A DNA stretch of 41,937 nucleotides from an uncultured Eubacteriales bacterium (GTDB lineage Bacteria; Bacillota; Clostridia; Oscillospirales; CAG-272): NCBI GenBank assembly GCA_905210485.1, contig CAJLXA010000010.1, forward strand, positions 1 to 41,937, in the 5' to 3' direction. The translations under genes and the position numbers were made by a program. Positions 16,119 to 25,401 of the stretch are shown here, piece after piece. Each line of letters starts with the position of its first letter. Positions within the stretch are counted from its first letter, which is position 1. Under the pieces are notes generated by a model that did no database searches, had not been told where the DNA came from, and saw only the letters and a program-made list of their open reading frames with translations.

Positions 16119-16589
16119 TCATTCATAACAATCAAAACAATCAAAAGAATAGTAAACAAGATGTTTTGAGTGTTTCAAATAAGCTATCATTCCCGTATAT
16201 GTCTCGCCCGCTTCGAGTTGCGGATCTGTCGGTATTGTAAGTTGATATTTTTGCCCCTTACTGTCTTCCACTAATGCTTTGTCCATACTGCCCGATTTTA
16301 TATAACGGCTTCTGACTATTGTCACTGTCGCATTTTCAAGAACTACATATGCCGATTCACAATAATCTTTATACGCCGGGATAAATTCCCACATTTGTAG
16401 TATGAACAATACGACTGTAAGAATCGTAACCCCTATCAGCATAATTGTTAACTCTTTCGGAAATTTTATATATTTTCCTACAATCAAACCCGTTATAATG
16501 CATAAACATCCCAATCCCACTGATTGAAATACAGCAAATAGTCTTTTTTTATACAAGCAACGTATGCTTTCCAAAATAATGCTATCCAT
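16119..16589 (-). CDS. Two-TM membrane protein, candidate RHS immunity protein
   Basis: A 156-aa protein with two hydrophobic segments (about residues 22-42 and 48-68), then a soluble beta-rich domain with ENATVTIVRSRYI, LTIPTDPQLEAGETYTGMIA and a YYSFDCF end. It resembles the 147-aa protein at 16875-17318 in layout: two TM segments, about 90 residues of beta domain and a Gly-x-x-Y-x-G-x-ϕ-x-Y tail pattern, suggesting related immunity proteins. AAGGAGAG 6 nt upstream fixes the start. It sits just upstream of the orphan RHS module on the same strand and may have been the immunity gene of a tip that is now lost. No named family recognised. Confidence 0.6.
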   Translation of the reverse strand: MDSIILESIRCLYKKRLFAVFQSVGLGCLCIITGLIVGKYIKFPKELTIMLIGVTILTVVLFILQMWEFIPAYKDYCESAYVVLENATVTIVRSRYIKSGSMDKALVEDSKGQKYQLTIPTDPQLEAGETYTGMIAYLKHSKHLVYYSFDCFDCYE

Positions 16590-16711
16590 AATACTCTCCT
16601 TTCATAGAGAAAAATGTCTGCAAATTCAGAATCATTTTTTTGCATAACCGATGAAAAACTTTTTCTCCGTTCCCATTATACCAAATTTTCCATCATCTGT
16701 CAATAAGAAAA

Positions 16712-16737
16712 CTCCGCACCTCATAAGAAGTGCGGAG
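16712..16737 (-). terminator. Terminator of the RHS/immunity unit
   Basis: Minus strand CTCCGCAC, 10-nt loop, GTGCGGAG, followed by ttttcttatt. It lies about 140 bp past the 147-aa gene. The gap 16738-16874 also holds a short open stretch (16757-16840) that looks like a decayed protein end (ends TPNDFWIG) but has an in-frame stop right before it. Confidence 0.8.
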
Positions 16738-16874
16738 CCCCTGTCAATAAGGTCCTTCAATAATTACCCAATCCAGAAGTCGTTTGGAGTGTTCTGCTCC
16801 TTAGAGTTACGTCTGTAGTCATATCTGCATAATCCGAACACATAAATCTTTCAGACATTGCATCGAAAAAAATC

Positions 16875-17318
16875 TTACTTCTGGCCTGTATCTAAATACA
16901 GGATTTGACCCATATGTTCCCCATAAACGAGTTTCCCATTATATTTTCCGGGAGCAATGCTATATTCATTTTCTCCATATTTCAAAGTTATCTCCTGATT
17001 GTCAAACCGAAATACCGCTTTTTCATAGTTAAATCCGCGCGAAACTTCTACTATCTCAAAAACGCCTTCATAGCCGTATATCGTTTTTTGCTCAATATCC
17101 TTTTTAGCTAAAGTTGCCCCCGTCAAGAAACTGCTCGTTACAACAGCAAGCATCACGAGCAATATTACCCATATTGCTATTTTTGTCTTTTTCGTGTTTT
17201 TTTTGTTAATTGTGTTGCGCACACCTACAAAAATAACACCAAAAATTGCAAAACACAGAGCAAAAAACGATAAATTACAAGTAGTTTTTAGGTCTTCGTA
17301 ATATACTGATAGATCCAT
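16875..17318 (-). CDS. Two-TM membrane protein, candidate immunity to the main RHS tip
   Basis: A 147-aa protein: short N-terminus, TM1 (about residues 15-33, LSFFALCFAIFGVIFVGV), a Lys-rich loop, TM2 (about 47-68), then a beta-rich domain (YGYEGVFEIVEVSRGF, NQEITLKYGENEYSI, YNGKLVYGEHMGQILYL). It starts 12 bp after the RHS stop codon on the same strand, with GGTGATATT before the ATG, which is the classic position of an immunity gene. A membrane location suits a toxin whose tip is itself hydrophobic. The function is inferred from position only. Confidence 0.68.
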   Translation of the reverse strand: MDLSVYYEDLKTTCNLSFFALCFAIFGVIFVGVRNTINKKNTKKTKIAIWVILLVMLAVVTSSFLTGATLAKKDIEQKTIYGYEGVFEIVEVSRGFNYEKAVFRFDNQEITLKYGENEYSIAPGKYNGKLVYGEHMGQILYLDTGQK

Positions 17319-17330
17319 AATATCACCCGA

Positions 17331-20300
17331 TCATTTAATAAGAAGATTGGCTATGCTATTGATCATTTTATTGGAAATACTAAAAGAAAATGTAACACCA
17401 ACTCCCAACGCGTAAAATTTCTGCTCAATAAAAGCGGTTCTCTTTCTGATTTTCGCATCAAGCAAAAACTTGGGCAGCTTTTTCTTGTTCTTATTAATTT
17501 TTTTAATGTATTTTTCAATCTTTTGGGTTTTGCTTCTGCCTAATGCTCCTCCTATGATTTCTCCTACAATTAAGAACATAACATCCGTAATTAGATTTGT
17601 CCACCACAAGCTATTTATTGTACGTCCGACATAAGACAATACAATTACAAGAGCATTTACTAAAATTCTTACAATAGGATTTCCAATATTGAAAAATGAT
17701 AAAATGCAGGAGAATATTGATAAGGCATAATTCCGAGCAGAGAATGATAATGTTGCATTGGGATTAGAAATCAAAGCAAGGAGATAATCCAACATATCAA
17801 AAATCAATTGGATATAAACACCTAAAACAATTCCCAATATGATTTTTGCAAAGATTACAGCAAACGCATACCCCTCAATATCAGAGCCGTTGATTGGTGT
17901 GTTATTACAGTATGCAAAAAGATTATAACCAACGCACCCTAATCCTTCTGACAAGATTGCCCGTACATTGTCCGCATTGATAAACCTACCAACCTGTGAG
18001 TCATAATATCTGCTCTGGAGATAATACAGGCCTGTTTCTTCATCGTAATAGTAACCACGGTATCTGAACGGGTTGATGGTTGCAATTCTGCACGCAGTCG
18101 AATCAGACCTGATTGTCGGTACGCCCCACGCGTCGTAGGTATACTCGGCAACCGTTTGCGCATTTTTGTCCACAATGGCGATAACGTCGCCCTGCAGGTT
18201 CTTTAAGAAGTAGTACGGTTGCTTGTTGTAGAGAATACCGCAAACATCGTCTTCGTTGCTGTACAGCGGTACAATCTCGTTCGTTCCCCACACTTCACGC
18301 AGAAGCTTCGTTCCGTCGTGAGTATATTCGTGCTTGATACCATTTACGGTCTTAGAGATACGAATACCATTTGCGTTGTAGGTGTAAGTATTGCTATCAA
18401 AGGACTTAAGTTGGCGTCCCCTTTCCCACGTCAGCGTATGTCCAAGGTACGTCGTCGGGTTGCCTTGAGCGTCGTATATCAGTTCCTGACCGTTATAACA
18501 CGTAAGAAGGTCTTTCCATGCCGTATCGCCGTAACAATACTGTATACCGTTCTTACTGATGATATTACCATAGCCGTCATACCGCATGGTATTCTCGACT
18601 TTACCGTTTACCGTCTCGGTCAGAAGTTGCCCCTGCGCGTCGTAGGTATACCTCGTGTCCGTGCCTTTGCTGTCCGTTACACGTACGATTCTTTCTTCTT
18701 TATCGTACTCGTACGAAAGCGTTCGTCCGTCGGACATTACGATCTGGCTTACAAGTTGCGTTGTCGCCGTGGACTTGATCTTGCCGTTGTTTTTGTGCGT
18801 ATCCGGCACACTGCCCGCATGGTAAGCGAACTGTCTCGACACAAAGCCCTTGCCGATCTGCAATTCGTCAAAGACTTTCCTGCCGAACTTATCGGTCTTT
18901 GAATGGCTTGTGATGTTCTGCCCGCCGATTTCAAACCGTTTTACCGTGTTTCCGTTCTCCGGCGTGTCGTAATACGATACCGACTCCGAGCCTTCCTCCG
19001 GAATCACGCGCTTCTTTGTCAGCTTGCCGTCGTTGTCGTATACATACAGTATCGTATTCACCAGCGTTTTCGACGTAACGCCGCTTCCGTTCCATACTGC
19101 CGTATACTCTGTCGCACTGACAATTTGGTCCTCCTCGTATATATAATTATACTCTTTACCGCCCGTTGTGTCAATACTTCTGACAATATTTCCCTTTCCG
19201 TCGTATACATAACGGTATTCCGCTTTCACGGTTCCCGCTGCGTTATACCATTTTTCCGCCGTCATCTGTCCTATGCTGTTATAGGTGACTTTCATATAGT
19301 CGCCGTTGGCATAGGTCACCTTTTTCAGGCGGCCGTTGCCGTTCTTGTATTCATAAGAGATAAGGTTTTCCGCCTTGCCGTTGACGCCGATCGACGCAAG
19401 GTTATGGAACGGGTTGTAGTTCAGCACGTATTTCATTCCGTCGCCGCGCGTAATGGCCGTCATATTGTCAAACGCGTCGTAGGCATAGGACACATTGGCA
19501 ATCTCCGTACCGGCATTATTCCCGCTTTTCGGAGTGATGGTTTTGACTTTTGTCGTTCTGCCCGAATCGTCATATTCGTAGGCGGTCACATTGCCGCAAC
19601 GGTCGGTTATCTCTTTCCGGCGCGACGTTTCGTATTCCACCGCATACTGCGTTTTGTTGTTCCGGGTATCCGTTTCGCTCACGAGGTCGTTGCCCGCCTC
19701 ATTGTTCGCGGTGCAGGCGTTATCGACGTTATAGGCAAACGCGCGGTACAGCGTACCGAATTCGCCGTCCGTATACGTGGTTTCCGTCAGCGTATTTCCG
19801 AAAGCGTCCGTCACTTCGCTGAATTCCTTCGCCGTTGACGTTGCCACCGTTTCCGGGGTCTCCGTCGTATCCACGTCGGGTTCTCTGATCTCAAAATCCT
19901 CGGCGCGGAGGTCGGTTTCCACACTGTTACGCACCAATTGAATATCGTCGAAGTACGCGGAATTGATGTTATAGCCGTAGTCGCAATAGACCCTCACGCT
20001 TTCAATCGTACGGTATTTGGCCTTTGAGAACTGCACCGACGCAAACTGCCATTCTTCCGTACAGGGCGAGAAATCCGCCACATACGTTTCGGAGGTTCTG
20101 TCGTTATAATACGCGTCGTTGTACGTAATCAGGGCGCGCAGGCGGAATGTCGGCGTTTGGGCGCCGGGGCGTTCCCTTTTCGCGATGCCGCGACCTTTTG
20201 CCCAACCGGACAGCGTAAATGTTTCGCGCGTGCTCCGCGCCTTTTTCACGTCTGCCGTCTGATATGCATATTTATTTTGCGACAGACTGCCCGGTATACA

Positions 20301-23300
20301 CAGCGCGCTCTTCATATTGAAGCGTTCGCCGTTCACCTGATTGTACATATAGCCGCTGGTCGTCCAGCCGCGCATTGCGCTTTCAAAGTTCCCGTTCTCC
20401 AGCATGTTATAGGCATTGACAAACGCATTGTTTTCGAGCTGCGGCGCGTCAATATAGGCGGTGCCGTAACCGTTTGCAAGAACGGCTATTCTGACGTTCT
20501 GTTCGGCGGTCAGTTCGAACGGCGCAATAAGACGGATATAACGACTGCTGTACTTATAGTTATGTTCGCTTTCCGCAAGCACCGTACCGTCTTCCCGCGT
20601 TACGCGGATAAAGACGCCGGGACGATCAATGTTCTGGCCATAGAACGCACCCACAACGCGCGTATAAGCCGAGAACGTATACTGTCCTTTCGGGAGGGCG
20701 CTTACGCTCTGATAAATGCCGCCGTCGGTTGCGGAACTGTTGCCCGAATAGAGTTGTATCACACTGCCGCCGTATTTTGCCGCAGATTCCGATTTCAGGA
20801 ACGAAGCCGTAACCGCGGAACCTGTGCCGGAGACCGTTGACCACGCTTCCGACATGGTGCCGCAGAACGTGTGGTTTTGCACGAGGTTATTGATATTGCT
20901 GACCACCCCGGAGCCGTCATTGCCCGCATAGGGATTGATTCCGCTTTCTTCGCCGCTGACGCCGAACCGTCCCGAATCCTGCGCATAGGCATACCGGCTG
21001 ATTACCTCGCCGTTATCGTCAAACGTATACACGGTACGGATATTGCGATCGGCGGTTTCCCCCTCGGCCGTATCTTTCGGCTCCGTTGTGGAAACATGCG
21101 TATTGCGGGCGGCCACATTGTACTGGTAGACATTGCAGACGCCTTTCTGTTTCGCACCGGAAGCATATCCGTATTCCGTCACCGATTCGATCCGTCCGTT
21201 GTAATAATAAGAATATGCAACTTCATATACCGACGCATTGTTATCCTTAAGAAGAATCCGTACCGGCTTCCAGCGATTCAGTATAACATTGGAGTATGTA
21301 ATATCCACTTTTTTATTGTTCTGATACGTGATACTTGTAAGGCAGTCGCTCACATATTCGTAAGTAATGCTTGTATCGTCGGGAGCCGTGATACTTGCCA
21401 GATTGTTGCCGCTGTAGGCAAACTGGAATTCCCGTCCTACGCCGTCGGAAACGCGGGTGATACGGCCGCCGCTGTATGTGACGGTCATTCTGTTCCCGTG
21501 TTTATCTTCGACCGCGGTAAGTCGTCCTGCCGCGTCAAAGGTCATCGTCGTATCGCCGCTTGTCAGGGTGCGCAGACCGGGATCATAGCTCATCTCCGCG
21601 CCGTTTACATCCGTATAGAGGTGATAGCACTGGCCGCTATCGTCGCAACGCATGTCGTCGCTCTGTTTGAAATAGGTTTCGTCGCCGTTTTCACCGATAT
21701 ACACATATCCGCTATACTGAACGCCGTCCCATGCAAATGTGCACGGGCACATGCTCTGCATAATGTTGAGTTTATAGCCGCGGCCGACATTCATCGCGCT
21801 GAAATCCGCGGTCTTAAGTCCGATGGCCGCATTTTGCGTATAGCGATAATTTCCGAGGGCGCTGTTGTAATAATGCTTGATCGTGACCGGCATACGGTTG
21901 CCCGCCCACACAAAGTCATCGGTTTCCAGCATCAGGTTACCGCGGGCAAGATCGACGCTGCCGCGGCCGAAGCGGCCGAGATCGTGCGAATGTGCGCGGT
22001 GGGTTGTATTCACACCGTACGAAGATTCATAGGTCACCGCGAATTCCGGCGCATAATTTGCGCTGTCACTGCCGTACAGAACCGCATAGCCGCCCGATGT
22101 ACTGGTTTCGTCGGGAATACGCACGACAAGACGGATGACCGTACTGTTTTCCGCCATACCGGTGACGTCAAACGTATAGGCAACCATGCCGGTGTCCGCG
22201 TTCCGCACACACTCGTAATCTACGATTTCGGATTTGAACAGCGGTGTACACTGACCAAGGGTATAGTTGTCGTCCACCTGATAGAGGCAGAGTTTCGGAG
22301 CGGCGGAACTGCCGTTTTCCAGATGGGAAGCCTGCTGATAGAATTTCAGTTCCGCCTTTTTGATGCGCGGATTCCACGGCATCTGCGGAACGTCGAGCTG
22401 AACATACATACGGTTTGTACTGCAGCCTCCGCTTGCGCCGTTCTCCACGGCAATTTTATGTGTGTCGGAAGAATACAGCGTTCCGTCTTTCCAACTGTAT
22501 GTATGAATATATCCGCCGTCGCTCACATAGATCTGCGGGTCGACCGTAACGGGGAAAGCGCGCCCGTCCGCATTGATCCATGCGCTGTCCGCCGTGACGG
22601 TCAGCACGGTATCGCCGTTTGCGGCGGTGTGCATGTCATATGTCACCGCCGTGGACTCTTCTCCGTTTGCGTCGCGCATGTACGGCGCGGGGATATAAAA
22701 GACCTCCCTGTTGTTTTCGTTATGGATAAAGGCGATCCGTTTTTCGTTTTCGTTATGGTGCGGCGTTACATTTTCGCATTGCAGAGTGAAAGCATAGCGG
22801 TAAACGTCTTTTCGCTCCTTAATCACGATGTTTTCTTTCACGCCGTTTTCTTCCACGGTGTATTCAAAGTCGGCGTCGGCTTCTGCCCTCTCATAAATGA
22901 GAGATTTTGCATTTTCCGCGTCATTCCGATCGGCAATGAGGCGCGGGGCGCTCATACGGTTTGAAAGCGCGCGTCTCTTTCGCGCGGACATAGTGACGCG
23001 GCAGTCCCTTTCTTCGATGGAAAAAAGTTCGTCGTTATCCTCCTCTTTATTGAAGTGTGCGACAAATCGGTTTTTGCGGTTGATGTAACTGCGGCCGTCC
23101 TCTGCCGCAACAAGCGTATTATCCGCTTCTTCAAAACTATCGGTTTCATGATTATACACATGCACCGATTTTGCGTAGAACACCGCCTGCTGTGTTCCGT
23201 CGCTCATGGCAAACACTTTTCTGTTATCGTCCCGAAGCGCGGGGATTTCACTCATGCGCACAACTTTCTTTTTGTGGGAGTGAAGCGATTCCGCCTCGGA

Positions 23301-23414
23301 AGCGTCGGCCGCGGGCGGCTCTGCCTCCGGTACGGTATCGGTTGTTTTTTCATCTTCCGGCATAAGCGAAATCTTCTCTGTGCCGGTTTCGATATTCATA
23401 ATTTCGTTATCCAT
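17331..23414 (-). CDS. Large RHS/YD-repeat polymorphic toxin with hydrophobic C-terminal tip
   Basis: A 2027-aa protein. Domains in order: charged N-terminus without a signal peptide (1-50); a clostridial RHS N-domain (about 50-300, starts PALRDDNRKVFAMSDGTQQA); a DNRLRE-like beta domain (about 300-470); the entry to the RHS shell (DLARGNLMLETDDFVWAGN); YD repeats (about 600-850); two CBM-like beta-sandwich modules (about 860-1170, NLVQNHTF and NMLENGNFESAMRGW); more YD repeats; and the core hallmark FRYRGYYYDEETGLYYLQ with YYDSQVGRFINAD (about 1785-1815). The tip (about 1815-2027) has four to five membrane-type segments and a Lys-rich stretch (SKTQKIEKYIKKINKNKKK), suggesting a membrane-active toxin. 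RHS shells hold toxins until release; the export route here is unknown. AAAGGA 8 nt upstream supports the start. A regulator precedes it and a candidate immunity gene follows. Confidence 0.88.
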   Translation of the reverse strand: MDNEIMNIETGTEKISLMPEDEKTTDTVPEAEPPAADASEAESLHSHKKKVVRMSEIPALRDDNRKVFAMSDGTQQAVFYAKSVHVYNHETDSFEEADNTLVAAEDGRSYINRKNRFVAHFNKEEDNDELFSIEERDCRVTMSARKRRALSNRMSAPRLIADRNDAENAKSLIYERAEADADFEYTVEENGVKENIVIKERKDVYRYAFTLQCENVTPHHNENEKRIAFIHNENNREVFYIPAPYMRDANGEESTAVTYDMHTAANGDTVLTVTADSAWINADGRAFPVTVDPQIYVSDGGYIHTYSWKDGTLYSSDTHKIAVENGASGGCSTNRMYVQLDVPQMPWNPRIKKAELKFYQQASHLENGSSAAPKLCLYQVDDNYTLGQCTPLFKSEIVDYECVRNADTGMVAYTFDVTGMAENSTVIRLVVRIPDETSTSGGYAVLYGSDSANYAPEFAVTYESSYGVNTTHRAHSHDLGRFGRGSVDLARGNLMLETDDFVWAGNRMPVTIKHYYNSALGNYRYTQNAAIGLKTADFSAMNVGRGYKLNIMQSMCPCTFAWDGVQYSGYVYIGENGDETYFKQSDDMRCDDSGQCYHLYTDVNGAEMSYDPGLRTLTSGDTTMTFDAAGRLTAVEDKHGNRMTVTYSGGRITRVSDGVGREFQFAYSGNNLASITAPDDTSITYEYVSDCLTSITYQNNKKVDITYSNVILNRWKPVRILLKDNNASVYEVAYSYYYNGRIESVTEYGYASGAKQKGVCNVYQYNVAARNTHVSTTEPKDTAEGETADRNIRTVYTFDDNGEVISRYAYAQDSGRFGVSGEESGINPYAGNDGSGVVSNINNLVQNHTFCGTMSEAWSTVSGTGSAVTASFLKSESAAKYGGSVIQLYSGNSSATDGGIYQSVSALPKGQYTFSAYTRVVGAFYGQNIDRPGVFIRVTREDGTVLAESEHNYKYSSRYIRLIAPFELTAEQNVRIAVLANGYGTAYIDAPQLENNAFVNAYNMLENGNFESAMRGWTTSGYMYNQVNGERFNMKSALCIPGSLSQNKYAYQTADVKKARSTRETFTLSGWAKGRGIAKRERPGAQTPTFRLRALITYNDAYYNDRTSETYVADFSPCTEEWQFASVQFSKAKYRTIESVRVYCDYGYNINSAYFDDIQLVRNSVETDLRAEDFEIREPDVDTTETPETVATSTAKEFSEVTDAFGNTLTETTYTDGEFGTLYRAFAYNVDNACTANNEAGNDLVSETDTRNNKTQYAVEYETSRRKEITDRCGNVTAYEYDDSGRTTKVKTITPKSGNNAGTEIANVSYAYDAFDNMTAITRGDGMKYVLNYNPFHNLASIGVNGKAENLISYEYKNGNGRLKKVTYANGDYMKVTYNSIGQMTAEKWYNAAGTVKAEYRYVYDGKGNIVRSIDTTGGKEYNYIYEEDQIVSATEYTAVWNGSGVTSKTLVNTILYVYDNDGKLTKKRVIPEEGSESVSYYDTPENGNTVKRFEIGGQNITSHSKTDKFGRKVFDELQIGKGFVSRQFAYHAGSVPDTHKNNGKIKSTATTQLVSQIVMSDGRTLSYEYDKEERIVRVTDSKGTDTRYTYDAQGQLLTETVNGKVENTMRYDGYGNIISKNGIQYCYGDTAWKDLLTCYNGQELIYDAQGNPTTYLGHTLTWERGRQLKSFDSNTYTYNANGIRISKTVNGIKHEYTHDGTKLLREVWGTNEIVPLYSNEDDVCGILYNKQPYYFLKNLQGDVIAIVDKNAQTVAEYTYDAWGVPTIRSDSTACRIATINPFRYRGYYYDEETGLYYLQSRYYDSQVGRFINADNVRAILSEGLGCVGYNLFAYCNNTPINGSDIEGYAFAVIFAKIILGIVLGVYIQLIFDMLDYLLALISNPNATLSFSARNYALSIFSCILSFFNIGNPIVRILVNALVIVLSYVGRTINSLWWTNLITDVMFLIVGEIIGGALGRSKTQKIEKYIKKINKNKKKLPKFLLDAKIRKRTAFIEQKFYALGVGVTFSFSISNKMINSIANLLIK
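18044..18878. repeat. Copy B of the 835-bp near-identical RHS repeat
   Basis: Lies inside the full RHS gene just before the variable tip; partner of 15176-16010. Same orientation, so recombination between the copies would delete or swap the resident tip and the genes between. Confidence 0.92.
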
Positions 23415-23501
23415 TTCATTTTCCTTTCTTTTAATACTTTTAAATTGTTTTTCCGAGCCGGGCGCATGGATTCGCGTACCCGGCGCAGTGGGAAACTCCG
23501 A

Positions 23502-23858
23502 TTATTTTTTTCCTTCGGGCTTTTTGTATTTGTTTATCATCGCCGAAAGTTGTGTTATGTAGATTTCGGAATCTTTTCCCGGGTCGTTGTTTTTCAGGGT
23601 ATCGTATATTTTCTGCAAAACATGAATTTCAGAATCCTCAAGGAACGTCCGATCCGCGTAATAATGATCCAACACATAAACGCCGCCCTGATATTTGCCC
23701 GCCTGTGTGTATATCGGTTCCGTCATGCTCAGGATTTCGATGTCCCGCCGGATTGTCCGTTCGGAGACGTCAAATTCTCTCGCCATATTGGCAATCGTTT
23801 CATGCCGCCGCCGTGACAATAGTCGCATAATGGCTGTACGCCTTTCGGCCGTTCCCAT
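23502..23858 (-). CDS. DeoR/HTH_11-type transcriptional regulator of the RHS locus
   Basis: 118 aa from the ATG at 23858, chosen because AAAGGAGGTG lies 8 nt upstream; a GTG three codons earlier is inside that ribosome binding site. Residues 1-60 are a winged helix-turn-helix of the HTH_11/DeoR type (RRTAIMRLLSRRRHETIANM, then FDVSERTIRRDIEIL). Residues 60-118 include YQGGVYVLDHYYADRTFL and a helical end; the WYL ligand domain found in longer relatives is missing. It lies 87 bp upstream of the RHS gene on the same strand, so it probably controls that gene and itself. The two GGAC-N7-GTCC palindromes upstream are candidate binding sites. Confidence 0.8.
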   Translation of the reverse strand: MGTAERRTAIMRLLSRRRHETIANMAREFDVSERTIRRDIEILSMTEPIYTQAGKYQGGVYVLDHYYADRTFLEDSEIHVLQKIYDTLKNNDPGKDSEIYITQLSAMINKYKKPEGKK

Positions 23859-24198
23859 GCCTTTCACCTCCTTTCACTTTGCATTTTACCTGTTAACCCG
23901 GACAGAACTTGTCCACGTTGAATTTGTCAATCTGCGAAAAATTATATGTAATCGTTCCCGCCGTGTTACTTTGCTATATCCCTTTCCCGCGTCGGAACAT
24001 GAAATACAGCATAACCGGCGGACCGCTATGAATTCTGCATAAATTCCTTTCTTTATAAAATCACAGAAGCGATACCGGATTACGGCGCCGCACGGATGGA
24101 ACCGGATTTTTCGCACATGTCGCTAAAGCGGACGGAAAATGTCCGCATTGTTCTGTATCATCATAGTAAAATCAGTAAAACAAAGGAGAAAACTTACT
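23859..24198. promoter_or_regulatory. Divergent control region with two GGAC-N7-GTCC palindromes
   Basis: This 340-bp gap has no gene. Palindrome 1 is GGACAGAACTTGTCC (23900-23914); palindrome 2 is GCGGAC-GGAAAAT-GTCCGC (24128-24146). Both share the core GGAC-N7-GTCC and each lies 40-70 bp before the gene it faces. A TTGACA on the minus strand (23925-23930) has its expected -10 position covered by palindrome 1. No clear -10 was found, so promoter positions are uncertain. Confidence 0.55.
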
Positions 24199-25401
24199 AT
24201 GATCGCTACAGCACAGGCGAAATACAGACAAACAGAAGACCATGACGTCGAGGCGACGCTCTATCCGCATCGGATTCCGGACAAAAAGCATATCCGTTCG
24301 CTTTCCTCCGGCGCCGGCCTTGCCCCCGCCGAGCAATCCGATGATTTCATGACGCCGTTTTATGTCGCCGTTGACCGGCGGCGCCACAGCCGCCTTTTGT
24401 ACAGAATACAGCGCGGAGTTTATCGTATCGGCGTTTTCCTGCCCTTTTTTCCGTTACCGGAAAAAAGGCAAACAAAGCCGGTTTCCTATACGCAACCGCC
24501 CGTATACCGCACACGGTACGGCGACATGTCTTTCCGGTCGGACAACCATCGGGTTACCCAGTTTTTCCGTGTGTACGGCGGAAGCAAAAAGGTGCTCCGC
24601 CTGACTCTCAAATGTAAAAATATGTATATGGTTCCGGAGCAGGAGCGCCGGATCGTCACTTTTTACGACAGACAATGCGGTGAAAAACTCTTTACTTATG
24701 AAATACGGAATCCCCGTGCTGACGATCCGTCGGCGCCTTTGTCCGTAACGTGCAAAGTCCGCGGCGGCCATCTGTCCCTCAGAATAACGGTGCCGCAATC
24801 GTCAGGCGAATCTCCCCGGGAATTTCACACGGTCATGACCGTACACCGGCCGATCCATATGGAATCCGGACATCTGTATCGGGGGCATATACACGGCGAA
24901 TCCGTTCACACGTTGGAAAGCGGAGAAAACGGTAAAATTTATGTAAGACTTGCTCTGTCCTCCCTATGGGACGGTTGCCCTGTTACAAAAATGTATCTGG
25001 CCGTAAAACCGTTTTCCGTTCCGGTAAAATGTCGCCCCGTATTACACGCCGCCGCCATGCGCCCCGATGCCTTTTCTTTTGAAAAAGCCGACCGCGGAAC
25101 GTTATGCCCGGAAATATCCGGAGAAAATTCGGACGTTCTCTTATACGATCTGAGCGCGTTGCTTGGCAAAAACCCTGCCGCGCAGGAGATCGGCTGTGCG
25201 CTTTCACTTTCCTCCAATGATGACGGAAACGCGTTCATGTCCCTCCACGGCACATATTCCGCGTATCACCCGATGACCGTCATACTGAAATATCGCGGAA
25301 ACGAAAATAACGAAGCGGAACAAAACCGTTCTTATCCGCGTTTTCCTTTTCCCAAAACAAAAACCGTTATACGAAAGGAGGTGCATCGCCATAGAACTTG
25401 A
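24199..25401 (+). CDS. DNRLRE-like domain protein of unknown function
   Basis: 400 aa from the ATG at 24199 (CAAAGGAG 9 nt upstream). No signal peptide or TM segment. Residues about 1-220 are not recognised. Residues about 235-375 follow the DNRLRE beta-domain plan: GENGKIYVRLALSSLWDG (R-x-L-ϕ-x-ϕ start), CPVTKMYLAVKPF, a middle DVLLYDLSALLG strand, and an end GTYSAYHPMTVILKYRG like the domain's usual last strands. The large RHS protein carries a similar domain, so the two may act in one structure. The C-terminus is basic. The gene diverges from the RHS regulator and overlaps the holin-like gene. The assignment is tentative. Confidence 0.65.
   Translation: MIATAQAKYRQTEDHDVEATLYPHRIPDKKHIRSLSSGAGLAPAEQSDDFMTPFYVAVDRRRHSRLLYRIQRGVYRIGVFLPFFPLPEKRQTKPVSYTQPPVYRTRYGDMSFRSDNHRVTQFFRVYGGSKKVLRLTLKCKNMYMVPEQERRIVTFYDRQCGEKLFTYEIRNPRADDPSAPLSVTCKVRGGHLSLRITVPQSSGESPREFHTVMTVHRPIHMESGHLYRGHIHGESVHTLESGENGKIYVRLALSSLWDGCPVTKMYLAVKPFSVPVKCRPVLHAAAMRPDAFSFEKADRGTLCPEISGENSDVLLYDLSALLGKNPAAQEIGCALSLSSNDDGNAFMSLHGTYSAYHPMTVILKYRGNENNEAEQNRSYPRFPFPKTKTVIRKEVHRHRT

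Noticed and set aside
16757..16840. Short open stretch ending TPNDFWIG after the 147-aa gene
   Set aside because: Looks like a decayed protein end, but has an in-frame stop right before it and is too short to assign.
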